From: Nemania diffusa
Lineage: Eukaryota; Ascomycota; Sordariomycetes; Xylariales; Xylariaceae
Direction of reading: 5' to 3'
Assembly (NCBI GenBank): GCA_038501195.1
Contig: JBBPUQ010000007.1
Coordinates: 620,001 to 684,000 of the forward strand
DNA length: 64,000 bases
The position numbers and the translations under genes were made by a program. Every line of letters begins with the position of its first letter. Positions within the stretch are counted from its first letter, which is position 1. Under the pieces are notes generated by a model that made no database searches, was not told where the DNA came from, and saw only the letters and a program-made list of their open reading frames with translations. Below are positions 12,069 to 24,062 of this stretch, piece by piece.

Positions 12069-14965
12069 ATGGCTCACGACCTCTTCTCCCGCCTTGTGCC
12101 CAACAAGGACCCACGATCCTTCTACCAACAGCTCCAAGACGATCCCGACCTCGAGAACCGCGCAGCCTCAGACTTGGACGAAGAGAACTTGGCCCATAAC
12201 TTCCACAACGATGATCTTGACCACGCCGGACACTTCAACCTCGATGATAGCCGCATTTCCACGAGGAGTCCCGTCGGCTCTACGCGGGGCGCGCGTCGTG
12301 GCTCCCCTTCGAGGAATAGACAACATCCAGAGTCACGGTGGCTCCTGAATGAGGATGACGGTGATAACGACGTTCCTGCATCGTTGCTGGTAGAGGGACC
12401 GAGTGGTGCTAGCCCTAACCTCCACGCCCCAGTATCAAGTCCTCGCCAGGCGCGTCGTCTGGGTAGCGGTGGCGGCGGCGGCGGCGGCGGGAGCCACGCG
12501 AACCGGAGAAGGATACAAGCGCAGTGGGAAACTGCACAGGCACACCAGAGACTACATCAAGACGATGAATACGGTCCAATTCCCAGGCAGAACTACGCCG
12601 GTCTCCCCACGAGGAGACCCGGGTATACCGCCAGTCCTAAGGACAAGGCCATGTTTAGATGGGCTAACGTCTCTAACCTTGATGTCTTCATTAGGGATGT
12701 GTACGACTACTACCTGGGTGCTGGCCTGTGGTGTATCGTGCTGGACAGGATATTGCATCTGCTGTATGCCCACCCAATCAACACGTGTTGCGAAACGCAA
12801 GAAACTGACTTTGAGCAGAAAGGTCGTCTTCGTTGCAAGCCTCCTCACACTACTAACTCAGTGCATAGACTACGGCAAGATCAGGCAGAGCAAGAGTCTG
12901 TCTCAGATCCTCATACCTCAGTGCACTAAGCAGATGTGGGGGCTCTGGAATCTGAGCTTGTGGCTCTGTAGCTTCTACTTCGTGTGGAAGGCGATCCAGT
13001 GGATCCTAGATATTCCACGTCTTATGCATATTCGTGACTTCTACATATACCTCCTTGAGATCCCCGAGGACGACATGCAGACCGTCTCATGGCAAGATGT
13101 TGTCTCTAAAATCACTGGCCTCCGGGACCAGAATGTCAAGACGGCGACTAATATCACGCCTTCTCAGCGCAAATTTCTTGCTAAACAACTCGGTTCTCAT
13201 GTAGCAAGTCAGTCCAAAGAGAGGTTAGACGCCCATGACATAGCAAACAGGTTGATGAGACGGGAAAATTACATCATCGCTCTCTTCAACAAGGATATCC
13301 TAAATCTCACCGTGCCCATCCCTTTTCTAAACAATAGGCAGCTTTTCTCGAAGTCACTAGAATGGACCGTGCAGTTCGGAGTATTAGACCTCATATTTAA
13401 CGAAGGCGGCCAGGTTCACCAACGCGTGCTCAAGTCTGACCATCGCGGCCAGCTCAGCCGGGAGATGCAGAGAAGATTTAGTTTCGCGGCTATCATGAAT
13501 CTCATATTCGCCCCGTTCATGGCGTGTGGCTTGCTGGTCGACTTCATCTTCACCTACTACAATGTAAGCTATTTCCCACATGGAAGATTCTTCGTTACTA
13601 ATGCGTTTATAGGAGTTCAAAACGAACACATCATCTATTGGAGCTCGGCAATATACTCCCCTTGCCAGGTGGAAATTCCGAGAGTTCAATGAGCTGCCAC
13701 ATCTATTTGAGGAACGCCTGAATATGTCGTATCCCTTCGCCAAACATTACATTGACCAATTCCCTAAGAAGAAAACTGAGTCGGCTGCGCGGACGGTGCA
13801 GTTCTTTGTCGGCGCCCTGATCGCTGTCATCGCGATCGTGGGCTTTTCAGACCCCGAGATGTTTGTGGACTTTGAGATTTTCCCCGGCATGAACGCCTTC
13901 GCTTTTGTTGCCATCTTGACGACTGTTTGGGCAGTGGCGAGAGGCATGATATCGGAGGAAAACGATGTGTTTGATCCAGAGTACGCGATGAAAAACGTGA
14001 TCGAATTCACACACTACGAACCCGACCAGTGGAAGAGTAGGCTACACAGCTTCGATGTCAAGACGGAATTTGCCGAACTCTACAAACCGAGGATCGTCAT
14101 CTTTTTTGAGGAAATCCTCGGCGTTCTCATCACTCCTCTGATACTCTTCTTCACTCTACCGCAGTGCAGTGACCAGATTGTCGATTTCTTCCGTGAATTC
14201 ACAATCCACGTCGACGGCCTTGGTTATGTGTGCTCATTTGCCGTGTTTGATTTTCAGCGGGATGCACGAGGGACGCGCCCTCAGCATGGCAACCTCCCCG
14301 ATGCTCGCGAGGACTACTACGCGACAAAGCATGGCAAGATGCAGGCATCGATGCACGGATTCCTGGACAACTACGTCTACAACCCTCGAAGTGGACTTCC
14401 AGGTACGCATCCGCTTGGGCCGGCCGGACGACATCAGTTTCACCCACCTCCTGCGTTCCCGGGTTTAACGTCACCGACGTTAGCTGCGGATATGCGGGCA
14501 TCCCGTATGGGGCGCAATGAGCCACCTCGGACCCGGGGACCTCTGGGCTCTCAGCATCCTGGGAGGACGCCTCGGTTCGGGCCAGCTGTAGCACCATCTC
14601 CTATGGCCTCGATGTTACTGGACCCGCATAACCAACCTTCGGCTTCGGTGGCGATGGGACGAACGCCGCCGCGGCCACGTCCACAGCGAGGGCCGTACCA
14701 TGGCGATAGAGATATCATCGAAGAGTCGACGGAGAACACGGCGGGAGGCGGGCCCACTCTACGTCGGCAGACAACGAATTATACAGACGACGGCGACATC
14801 GAGGACAGCGTTGCACGTTTAGGGGAATCGACATGGGAGAGCTCACCCAATAAAGGAATGAGCAGGGAGAGCAGCGGCACTCGCGAAGAGGATGACGGAC
14901 CTGGCGTCGTCACAATGTTGAAGCAGTTTCAGCAAGCTCACATGAATCAGCGAGGCGTTATGTGA
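12069..14965 (+). CDS. ATG9: Autophagy-related protein 9
   Basis: Exons are 12069-12763, 12819-13563 and 13613-14965, giving 930 residues. The introns are 55 and 49 nt; the second has a perfect TACTAAT branch site. The protein starts MAHDLFSRLVP, has a cytosolic disordered N-terminus with eight consecutive Gly (about 134-141), then the Atg9 membrane core. Family landmarks include DRILHLL, the REFNELPHLF segment joined by intron 2, LNMSYPFA, WAVARGM, and the highly conserved FREFTIHVDGLGYVCSFA. The C-terminal tail is long and disordered, with the fungal HPPPAFPGL segment. Atg9 is the multispanning lipid scramblase on small Golgi-derived vesicles that seed the phagophore in macroautophagy. It is transcribed away from COG6. 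Confidence 0.95.
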
Positions 14966-16691
14966 GAGACAACAGCAGAGAAGAGGGCACCGTTTATCTG
15001 GTGTATTGCATGGTGTAGGTAAGGGGAAGTGCAGGGTACGGGTTATCGGCGTTTGGTGCGTATTTGTCTAACTAGCATATTGTGATACCACTGCACTACT
15101 ATACTGCTACTACACGGGGCAATTAGACTTCTGAGATGTTTTATCATTACTATTAATTGACGGTGCGTTGTATTTTGATTGAATGAGTGGCGGTTGTTAG
15201 CTTTCTGTTGTTGTTTTTTGCCTCCAAACCGCTCCTCCGCATCCCCCACGTGCTCTTCGTTTTCCACATCAAGAATGCCACGACTCATTTCTGCTCAACC
15301 TAGATAGCTTAGCCAACATGGTCCCTGTTCCGATTGGAGACGTCGATATGCGTAGTTATGTATGTAATAGGTAAATGACATGGCTGGGCTAAGATGATGA
15401 CCTAAGGTGCGGAACGAGTGCGGGCAATGGACAAGCACCGATCCGATACCTGCGTACCAATGCCCGCCTACTCTTACCCTAGCTGGCTGATGATGAAAAT
15501 TGCTGCAGGGTCTGTCGGGAGCGATACCGGCGCGGGACATTTGACATTTGACGCTGTACATAAGATAAGCGGAGGTGCATACACTATGAGCGAAGACATG
15601 CACGTCTACATATAACTCGAATACCGGTGTCGCTGTCTTATTTCTTACAGCGAATAGATGGGATTGTGTACGCATACTTGAAAAAAAAAGAAAATAATGG
15701 AGATTACTATTTCATGTTTAACATTGGTCTATCTATCAAGGACTCCAGTAGTACATAGTTGGTTGTGTACTACAGAGTACATACCTATGTACATGTTAGG
15801 TGGTTATGTCATCCATCTGATAGCTCATATACGATTAACGACATGGCGCAAAAGGAAGGCTCACGAAATACATACTTTATATATACTTATGGTATCACAC
15901 CTACATGTAGGGAGATCAGGTACAATATATGTAGGTGGGTGTAGCCCGTAGACAAGGAGTGTGCTTGCCTCTTCGCTGTTTGGCCCGGAAGAGGGTGTGT
16001 TTGTGTGCCAACAGATACCACTGTATTTTTTTTTTGGCAGGGGACGGCTCTGCCTAGGGTCCTAGCGCCAATTAGCTGGACGGCGCTATACCGCTTCGAC
16101 TGCTAGCATCGAAAAGTTATCAGATCAAAGCATCTGTCTGTACACTTGTACCGAGCTGAATCCTGAACGAGTACCTACACACAGCCTGCACTACACATCT
16201 ACTGGCAGGTATTCGAGCTGGTCGGCAAGGTTTTCCCGCGCCAACCCGTCATCGCCGCCGCCATTGCTCACAAAAAAAGGACAGCGTTTCAAGTCGTCCC
16301 GAGCCTCCCTTGTGCGCAGCCCTCCTCTCTGGTCGTATAGGCATCCGAACTTGCGATTTGAGGCACCACATCCGACTTCATAGCAGAACGCCGGCCGACT
16401 CCCTTTGGCTGTCTTTGTCCCCCTCCGCCTCGTCCCCGTCCTCGCCTTCGTCCTTCTAGGGATATCTCTCCATTCGCTTAGCGAGGTCTCTCTCTCGACA
16501 ATCGGTTCGATATCGCAGATATCTCCCCGGATATCCGACAGCTAACACCCTGAGACTCCGACTTTGGCTCTGTTGAGAGGGGTTGCTCCTAGTTCTCTCG
16601 CTCCCGGCAACGGCGCCTTTCCCCCCTCTCAGACGCAACCCTGGCGCTTCAACCCAAGACCTTCGGCGAGGGCTCGACAGTTGTGGCCAAA
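14966..16691. other. Spacer between ATG9 and mitoferrin
   Basis: Holds the ATG9 3' region, TAGG/TATG-rich tracts near 15770-15945, a CCAAT box at 16068-16072, an iron-GATA site at 16117-16125 and a pyrimidine-rich leader (about 16390-16460) before the mitoferrin start. The short open frames here have no recognisable product. Confidence 0.6.
16117..16125 (-). promoter_or_regulatory. Exact iron-GATA repressor site (ATCWGATAA) upstream of mitoferrin
   Basis: The minus strand reads ATCTGATAA, an exact match to the consensus ATCWGATAA described for fungal iron-responsive GATA repressors (SreA/SRE/Urbs1 family). It lies 567 nt before the mitoferrin ATG, with a CCAAT box 45 nt further upstream. The match is seen directly; function is inferred. 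Confidence 0.5.
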
Positions 16692-18250
16692 ATGGCCCAG
16701 CCCACTGCCGAGCCGGTCGAGGACTACGAGTACGTCTCCCGCCCATGCCATCCATGCCTGGTCGGTTGGCTGGCAGGCTGGCAGGCTGGCTCTTCTCATG
16801 CTCCCTCCCATACGCAATGACTCCTCGACTGAGTGAATAAGCGAACGAATGGATGATTGAATGCAAGGCTGGCTGGCTAACTGACATTTGTTCTCTTTTA
16901 ATAGCTATGAAGCCCTCCCGCCCAACTTTTCCCTCGTCCAGAACATGGCCGCCGGTGCCTTTGCTGGCATAGCGGTATGGTGAATATATATTAGAACGGC
17001 TAGCATAGGCTAAACATTTGCTCAGGAGCATACTGTCATGTACCCCATCGATGCGATCAAGGTACGAATTATTCGCGCAGCAAACCTAGATTAAGGAAGA
17101 AAGAGAGAAAACCTCGTGATGTGGAACTGACTTATACATTGCAGACACGAATGCAAATCATAAATCCTTCGGCCGGCACTGTCTACAAAGGCATGATCCA
17201 GAGCACGATGCGCATAGCTAGTGGAGAAGGCTTCATGAACCTTTGGAGAGGCATGTCAAGCGTTGTTGTTGGAGCTGGTATGCGCCGCCACCACTATGGT
17301 TCCCTGCTGTCCCAGCGAACTCCGGTCCTAACAAAAATTGCACTCGATAGGCCCTGCACACGCCGTCTACTTTGCTACCTACGAGGCTGTCAAGCATCTA
17401 ATGGGGGGCAACAAGGCCGGCACACATCACCCACTTGCAGCTGGTATGCTACCTTTCCGCTCTATAGAAAAAAAGGAAAGAAAAGAAGAAATAAGTACTA
17501 ATACGCATATTGCCCCCTAGCTACGAGCGGAGCCTGTGCGACGATCGCCAGCGACGCGCTGATGAACCCCTTCGACGGTATGTCTGTCTATTGCACCCAA
17601 CACCAGCCCATGGACGGATAGGGGCATATGTACTAACTTGCGATGGCAGTCATCAAGCAGCGCATGCAAATACAGAACTCGAGTAAAATGTATCGCTCCA
17701 TGACGGATTGCGCGAAATACGTTTATAGGACTGAAGGTCTCTCCGCCTTCTACATCTCGTATCCGACTACGTTGTCTATGACAGTTCCCTTCACCGCCCT
17801 CCAATTCCTCGCCTACGAGTCCATATCGACCGCCATGAACCCCAATAAAACTTATGATCCGTTCACGCACTGCACGGCCGGCGCAGTGGCCGGCGGTTTC
17901 GCCGCCGCCTTAACTACACCCATGGATGTCATCAAGACAATGCTGCAGACGCGAGGTACAGCTAGCGACGCCGAGCTACGGTCCGTGAACGGCTTCGTGG
18001 CAGGCTGCAAGCTGCTGTACCAGAGGGAGGGAATGCGCGGCTTTTTCAAGGGTGTTCGGCCGAGGATCGTCACAACCATGCCTAGCACTGCCATTTGCTG
18101 GTCAGCATACGAAGCATCCAAGTAAGCGTATTTCCCTGCATCTCCGAGGCTGGCGGGGCCGGAGAGGGCCCAGCATGCTTTGATTGGCCGCTTTTCGCTA
18201 ACACCGCACGTACTAGGGCGTACTTTATTCGCACAAACACATCTTCGTGA
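16692..18250 (+). CDS. Mitoferrin, mitochondrial iron carrier (Mrs3/Mrs4 type)
   Basis: Eight exons: 16692-16729, 16905-16974, 17026-17061, 17145-17277, 17351-17443, 17521-17577, 17650-18121 and 18217-18250, giving 310 residues. All junctions are GT-AG and in frame. The chain carries the three mitochondrial-carrier repeats with signature starts PIDAIK, PFDVIK and PMDVIK. Mrs3/4-type motifs are DYDYEALPPNFSL at the N-terminus, AGIAEHTVMYPIDAIKTRMQ, GPAHAVYFATYE and the last-repeat CWSAYEASK. Six membrane helices are expected in the inner mitochondrial membrane, where the protein moves ferrous iron into the matrix for heme and Fe-S cluster synthesis. The intron-dense 5' half contrasts with a 472 nt seventh exon. 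An exact iron-GATA site lies upstream, which fits iron-dependent repression. Confidence 0.94.
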
Positions 18251-19803
18251 GATGTCGTGGAGAAACGCATTCAATCCGAGAAGATTACGTCACGCGGCTT
18301 TTGGGTTTCCATCTCGGAGCCCGACCGACCATTTACGTCCGAGGCGCGGGCCATAGGCTATCTATGACCGAACCCGAATCCGAACTGCGCAACCGAGTAT
18401 TCAACAAGCTCCCACGTAGTCTACACCTCGTCTTGTCCGACGTGGGTTCGGGGGTCTGAGAGGGCGGGGGAGGTTAAGTCGGGATGCCTAGCAGCCTGAT
18501 CAACTAAGCCCATATCTACCTTCACACATTCCTACCTAGCTCGTCTAACGCCAATCGTCTCGCCTCAACAACCCATGCGGAAACCCAAAAAAGGCCTCTT
18601 ACCACTTACCATAGATGCCGCGGAAAAAACTAACCCAACTTGTACATAAAAATCCGACTTTCTCTTCCTTACGGCGGCTCCCGGCTTCTTCCACCTCTTC
18701 ACGGTGGGAGAAAAACAGTGAGATAAAAAGTTCACTACCTAGAAGGATGAGATTATGCAAATAGGGATCAAGGCGAAAGAGCGTGTTTGAAGGGGACTCG
18801 GCGTCCTCGTTTCATTTCTCTCTGTGTGCCGTCTCGTCAAGTCTAAAATGTCTTTTTTTCGGCGTCCGTGATAATACCGAACTAGTTGGTTGGGGAGCGC
18901 AAATGACGAATGGATGCCTACATGCGCTCAAGCGGCAAAGGGGAAAGGACCCCTCCTATTTTACATTAACCTTGCATGTGCAGCCAGATGTTCTTGTACA
19001 AATAGAAAAAAAAATTCGACCGTCCTCGTCCTCGTCTGCGTCTTTGTTGTACTATTATTAGTCGATTCGCGATTGCCTTTTTTATACCAAGCACTGACGA
19101 ATATGCGAATAAATGGCTATTTTGAAATGTACTCTTTCACTGTTCCACGCTTATAAAATCAGGTAGGTAAGTTGGTAGAGAGGTCATGCGGTGAATCTGC
19201 GGGCAACTTAGATGCGTATATCCTCGCTTCATATCTAGCTGCTAAAGTCTTCTGACCTGAAGAGGGAAACAGGCAATGGAAAACAGCACCTTTAGAGGTC
19301 GGATACATGTTCTAAACAGTGTCTGTACTTGGTTCTATTACCCTACACGTATAAAGTAGAGGTAAGAAAAGGCTAGTATAACATATCTTTACGCGAAGAA
19401 TCTACAATGAATAGGGCATATAGAACTTCAAAAATCACACTTCATATGCAGTAGGAGCCTAGTAAAAGGGACCTCCCTAGATACTATTTGCTACGCTGAG
19501 CTTCGGTCAACCGCCCGAAAGGTACGCATATCTCTTCGCCTCTACTCGCCAGTTACTTGCACGGAAAGCCACCCTATGGCAAGTCCCGAGAGGCTTGCAG
19601 AGGCTTGCCCAGCTCGTCTACTTCAACATTAACCTTTTACCTGGGTGTAGCAAAGTACGCCGTCTCATCCATTTCCTAGCGACAACGCAAGACAATATGA
19701 TGTGAAAAAAAAGGTATACATCAAAAACTGTATGTAACGTGTATATGTGTATTTATTTACTAGATTCATTCATCTTTATCTCATAAAAAAAACCCTTTAA
19801 TTA
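18251..19803. other. Convergent spacer, mitoferrin / DNAJC3-like gene
   Basis: About 1.55 kb between two 3' ends. I see only short overlapping open frames and A/T-rich UTR-like sequence near 19700-19800. Confidence 0.55.
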
Positions 19804-21488
19804 TTAAAACGGGAAACCCTGAGGCCCGCCGCCGCCGCCGGAGCCGCCAAACTTAAACTGGAACTGCTGGCCGCCCTGCTGGAACATGAAGGGGTGCCCG
19901 CCGCCGCCGCCGAAGGGGCTGCCCTGGAAGGGGTTCTGCTGCTGCTCGTGGGAGTTGGGGTCGTCGCCGCGGTCGAAGCGGGCGCGCAGCTCGGGGTCGC
20001 TGAGCACCTCGTACGCCTCGTTGATGCCGGCCATCTTCTTCTCGGCCTCCTCCTTGGTGAGCCCCTGCTTGATGGCCTTGTCCGGGTGGTGGATCTTGGA
20101 CGCCTTGCGGTACGCCGACTTGATCTGCCGCTCGTCGGCGTCGTGCGCCACGCCGAGCACCTTGTAGTAGTCCTTGGTCTTGCTGCGCTTGAGCGCCACC
20201 TGCGCCTTTTGCATCAGTGGGTTGATGACGTTGTTCTTGTCCGGCCGGACCTCGGACGCCTTCTTCAGCGTTGCGATGCAGGGCTCGAAGTCCTCGGCGT
20301 CTAGCTGTTTCTTGGCCTTATGTAATAAGCCGTAGAGAGAGTTCTCGTCTAATTGTAAAGCTTCGGGACAGTATGTACTCGCTTTCTGAGCATTGGCCTA
20401 GGAGAGAAAGAGAGAGTTAGTCGTGCCAATACGCTCTACTGGTTGGGTACTTAGGAGCAAATACGAACCTCGTAATAAGCCTGGCACGCAGCCTCGACTA
20501 GTTGTGTTAATAGGGCACTCGGTGCCTTTTCCGGAATTATGCCGTCGTTCTTTAGCTCCCTAATTTGCTCCTTGACCTCCTCAATTAACCCCTTATCGTC
20601 GTCACCTGAAGGAATTAGCAGCTTGACGCCCGACATGGGCTGCTTCTTCTCTAATGCCTTGTTCACCTTGGCCCACGTCTTGTCTACGCTCTTCTCTTGC
20701 TTCATAAGCTTCTTGCAGGTCTTAGAGTCAGGGTCGGAGTGCAGACACTTCCTGATCTGTGCCAGGCCTTGGGTCATGTCTCCGAGGCCGTAGAAGGTGG
20801 TGGCCGATATCTTGAGGTGCGGTGTTGTATCGCCGGGTCGCATCTGGAGAATATGTTGTAAGTCGCTCATACCCTCCTCGACCTCGCCCCGCGCGAAGCG
20901 ACATGTTACGCGCAGTTCTCGGAGGTGGGAAGCGCGGTTTGCGACGAAGATGGCCTCGCCGGCCTGTGTGACACACTCCTCCCAGTTTCCGGCGGCGGCT
21001 GCGGCCTCAGCCAACTTCGCAGCGCCTTGTGCCTCGATGAGCCTTTCGAAATCAGGGGAGCCCGGGTTCTGGCCGGCCAGGAGGTACTCGTCTTTCGCAC
21101 CGTCCCAGTCGGCGGCCTTAGCCTTCAGCTTTCCGAGCTGCAGATGTGCGCCCTCGAAGCCGGGCCGTAGTTCTAGAACCTTGTTGAAGTCGGATGTGGC
21201 TTGCGACGTGCGGCCGATGGAGAGGTAGGTGGTGGCGCGCTTGAAGAAGGTCAGGTAGTCGGAGGGGTCTCTTGCGATAGCAGCGTCGTAGTACATGAGG
21301 GCCTCGTTCGTCTCGCCGCGGGCCATGTGTGTATGGGCCGACGATAGAAGCGATGATATGGGTGTGTCGGAGGGTATATCGGAGGGAGACAGGGCGTTTA
21401 CCAGACCTGATGTGGACAGGATGCTGGCTGCAAGCGCCAGCGTCGATAGAGGGACGAGCATGGTGAAAGCGATTGACTGTTCAACCAA
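19804..21488 (-). CDS. DnaJ homolog subfamily C member 3-like ER co-chaperone (P58IPK type)
   Basis: Exons on the minus strand are 21488-20469 and 20397-19804, giving 537 residues. The intron (20398-20468) has a CTAAC branch site. The N-terminus is a signal peptide; Met10 (21461) gives the cleaner one, running MLVPLSTLALAASILS to a likely cut after VNA, so translation may start there. Residues about 40-400 form a chain of TPR units (the first contains MARGETNEALMYYDAAI). They are followed by a J domain: KDYYKVLGVAHDADE, with the HPD triad in KIHHPDKA, then a Gly/Phe/Gln-rich tail ending GFPF. This order (signal peptide, TPRs, C-terminal J domain) is that of DNAJC3/P58IPK, which binds unfolded clients and stimulates BiP/Kar2 ATPase in the ER lumen. 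There is no HDEL-type retention signal. Confidence 0.9.
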
Positions 21489-22658
21489 CGACGCGGGTGC
21501 GTAGATGTAGACGACCTAGCATCAGTTGGGGTGTGTAAGTAGGCACTATTTCCTACTCTGTACTCTCTAGCAGTCTTTAGTAGTATTAATAGGCGCGTGC
21601 AAAAGAATACCGCAGGCAATTCATAGGAATTGAAGCCAGTACAATAGAAAAATAAAGGTTGTGCTGTAAGAATCAGGAACGAACTGAGATAACAAAGAAG
21701 TGTCCTGGAAGACTACTCAAGGTTCGAGGATTTAAAGTGATAGCGAGGGACATCAGAGTCGGTAGAATCTTAGCATGTAGTTGAGGTACCTATATAACAG
21801 TAGCTGCGGTTGGTTGCATTGACCAGCTGGCCACTTTGTGCAGACGTGACGTATACTCGTATACTGTATCACACTGTATAACGCACAGTATATAGGACAA
21901 GCAGTTGGTTCAAGGTTCAAACTGTATCTACAAGTAGAACCCCCCACCAGATAACCTAGCAAGGACATTGTCCAGCCTTTTCAGAAACCCTTTAAGTATT
22001 TGTATTTAAATTATCTCCATTGAGTTCTTTGCTTATTGTATAACAATTTAAGGGCAATAAATAGCTGAATTATGCAGACTTATACTACAGCATGGAGTAT
22101 TAGATAGCTAGTAACCTTATTACGCGCCGGCTTTAGTACCTACTGTACATCTTTACTACCCCACGTTTTCAGCTGCCTCGAGAACCTTGAAGGATTTAGT
22201 GGGTCTGTCTACTGCACTTACGCATAGGTACTTGGACAACGTCGAGGCTCCTCGGCTCAGCTCCAAATTCTTGCTATCAACAATTGAATATCAACATGTA
22301 AAATCCATCTCTCGACTGGCAAAGCAATTTCCGATAGATAAATACTTTATTACTTTTCAATTAACATTCCGTTTAATCTATACAAATCTTGGTAATGATT
22401 GTACTTGTTTGATATGTAATATGCACTCATAAGACGTACATAATAATACATAATAAATAAACATGCCCCTCCCTCATCTACATAATCTCACCGCCAACCT
22501 TTAATCTTTCCACCCCACTTCTACACACCTACCTAGAGGTATACTCTTCGTAGATACCTCTCAGTACCGATATCAAGAACATAAAATGACCATCTAATGT
22601 TCCTCGCCTACGTATGTACCCCAAGCCAACAACAAACAACCCGAAATAAACACACAAA
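21489..22658. promoter_or_regulatory. Divergent spacer, DNAJC3-like gene / HAUS1
   Basis: 1.17 kb between two start codons, so it holds both promoters. The central part (about 21970-22440) is AT-rich. I found no exact unfolded-protein-response element or other clear site. Confidence 0.5.
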
Positions 22659-23720
22659 ATGTCCCACTTGGCCCCCCAGGCGGCGATATTCTCCCCCTCG
22701 ATAGCCCGCGCAGCCGCGTCGACAGCAAAGGACTGGGCCTACGTAGACGCCTGGCTCCGACGGCAATACGCCAACCACCGAGCGTCTAACACCTCCTCTA
22801 AAACAACACCATCTTCTCCCCCAACCTTCGAGCGCAACCCCGAGACCCTCGAGGCCCTCCTCGCCCTAGTCGCCGCCAACGAAGAAGCCGACGAAGAGCG
22901 CTCCCGCCTCGCCCGCGTCGAAGCCGCGGCACTATCCGAGGTCCGCGCCGCCGAAGCCGAGAAGGAGCGTCGCCGCCAGCAAAACAATGGCAATAATACT
23001 AGTACTGGTACCAACGCAACGGCAGACGCGGTCCACGGGGACCTACTAGCCGAGGACCTCCTCCACGCCATCGACGAAGGCCTCACAAAAGAAGGCCAAA
23101 CAGCCCTCGACGCGCTAGCAGACGTCTCCCTATCTCTCGGGACCCCCGCAGACCCGTCCCCCGCGCGCCTCGCGCACCGCTTCGTCGAGACCCAAGGCGC
23201 CGCGCACGAGATCGAGCACCTACTCCACCGCGTCGGGCTCCTCCAGTCCTACCTGTCCGACGAATCAGCCCGCCTATCCGCCTTCCTCGAAGAGCTGCGT
23301 CTCGGGCCGCAGTACCAGCTCCCCCCTCCCACCACCATCATCGGCAGTAGTAGTAGTGGCGGGGACATAACCAAAGAGAACGCCTCGCTCGAGCGCGCCG
23401 CCAAGGCGGCGGCGGCCCGCCTCCCCGAGCTGCGGCGCCACGTCGAGGCTCTCGAGGCGCGCGTCGGCGTCCCGCCCCTGACCGTCGAGGAGGTCCGCGG
23501 CGACGAGGCGGCGTACCTGCGCCTCCTGGCCAAGAAGAAGGACCTCGACGCCCAGGTCCGCGCCTTCGCCGGCCTGCCGCCCGACGTCGAGGCCGCGAGG
23601 GCCGAGCTCGAGGGTCTCCGCGCCCAGCTGCGCGACGCCACCGAGAGGCGGGACGCCAACTTCGAGATGCTCGTCGAGCGCGAGAGCCCCGTTAAAGTGA
23701 GGACTTCGCGACGGTTCTAG
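22659..23720 (+). CDS. HAUS augmin-like complex subunit 1
   Basis: Single exon, 353 residues. The N-terminus contains SPSIARAAASTAKDWAYVDAWL and FERNPETLEALLALVAANE, which match the fungal HAUS1 (CCDC5) pattern. The rest is almost wholly predicted coiled coil, with heptad-rich Ala/Glu/Arg/Leu sequence broken by an Asn/Thr linker (about 107-122) and a Pro/Ser/Gly linker (about 222-238). Augmin is the eight-subunit complex that recruits gamma-tubulin to the sides of spindle microtubules to branch them; it is kept in many filamentous fungi but missing from budding and fission yeast. Codon use is strongly GC-rich. It ends 342 nt from the convergent VAC14. Confidence 0.82.
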   Translation: MSHLAPQAAIFSPSIARAAASTAKDWAYVDAWLRRQYANHRASNTSSKTTPSSPPTFERNPETLEALLALVAANEEADEERSRLARVEAAALSEVRAAEAEKERRRQQNNGNNTSTGTNATADAVHGDLLAEDLLHAIDEGLTKEGQTALDALADVSLSLGTPADPSPARLAHRFVETQGAAHEIEHLLHRVGLLQSYLSDESARLSAFLEELRLGPQYQLPPPTTIIGSSSSGGDITKENASLERAAKAAAARLPELRRHVEALEARVGVPPLTVEEVRGDEAAYLRLLAKKKDLDAQVRAFAGLPPDVEAARAELEGLRAQLRDATERRDANFEMLVERESPVKVRTSRRF

Positions 23721-24062
23721 AGAGGTTGGCTGGTCATCCGAGAGATGCGAGGAAGAGGAAGAGGGCACGGCAGAATAGAACAACGTGAGACGAGTCAAAA
23801 AGCATTTATTAATATTAATAAGATACCCCCTGATTTATACGCTGTACCCCCGGTCCGGTATCTATCTATCCTCGCTGTGTTCTACGTGATGTTGGATAAA
23901 CGACGTCTTGAATCGTGCGCTGCCTCCCAATCTGGTTTTTTTTGGGTACATGTATGGTCTAACCATGCCATCTCTCTCGAATCTCCCCCCTTTTCGACTC
24001 CAAGCTGAGCTTCAGCTAGTAGTGTATAGCCTGGCGCGCGGGACCTTATGGCAACGTCAATG
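23721..24062. other. Convergent spacer, HAUS1 / VAC14
   Basis: Short 3'-to-3' spacer. It holds A/T-rich stretches around 23800-23830 that could serve in polyadenylation, and no gene. Confidence 0.5.

Noticed and set aside
12403..13692. A single 429-codon open frame as a separate gene
   Set aside because: Its first 139 codons are out of frame with the conserved protein; only 12819-13563 is coding, as ATG9 exon 2.
16068..16090. HapX-type composite site at the CCAAT box
   Set aside because: The bases 12 nt after CCAAT do not fit the RWT half-site, so only a plain CCAAT box can be claimed.
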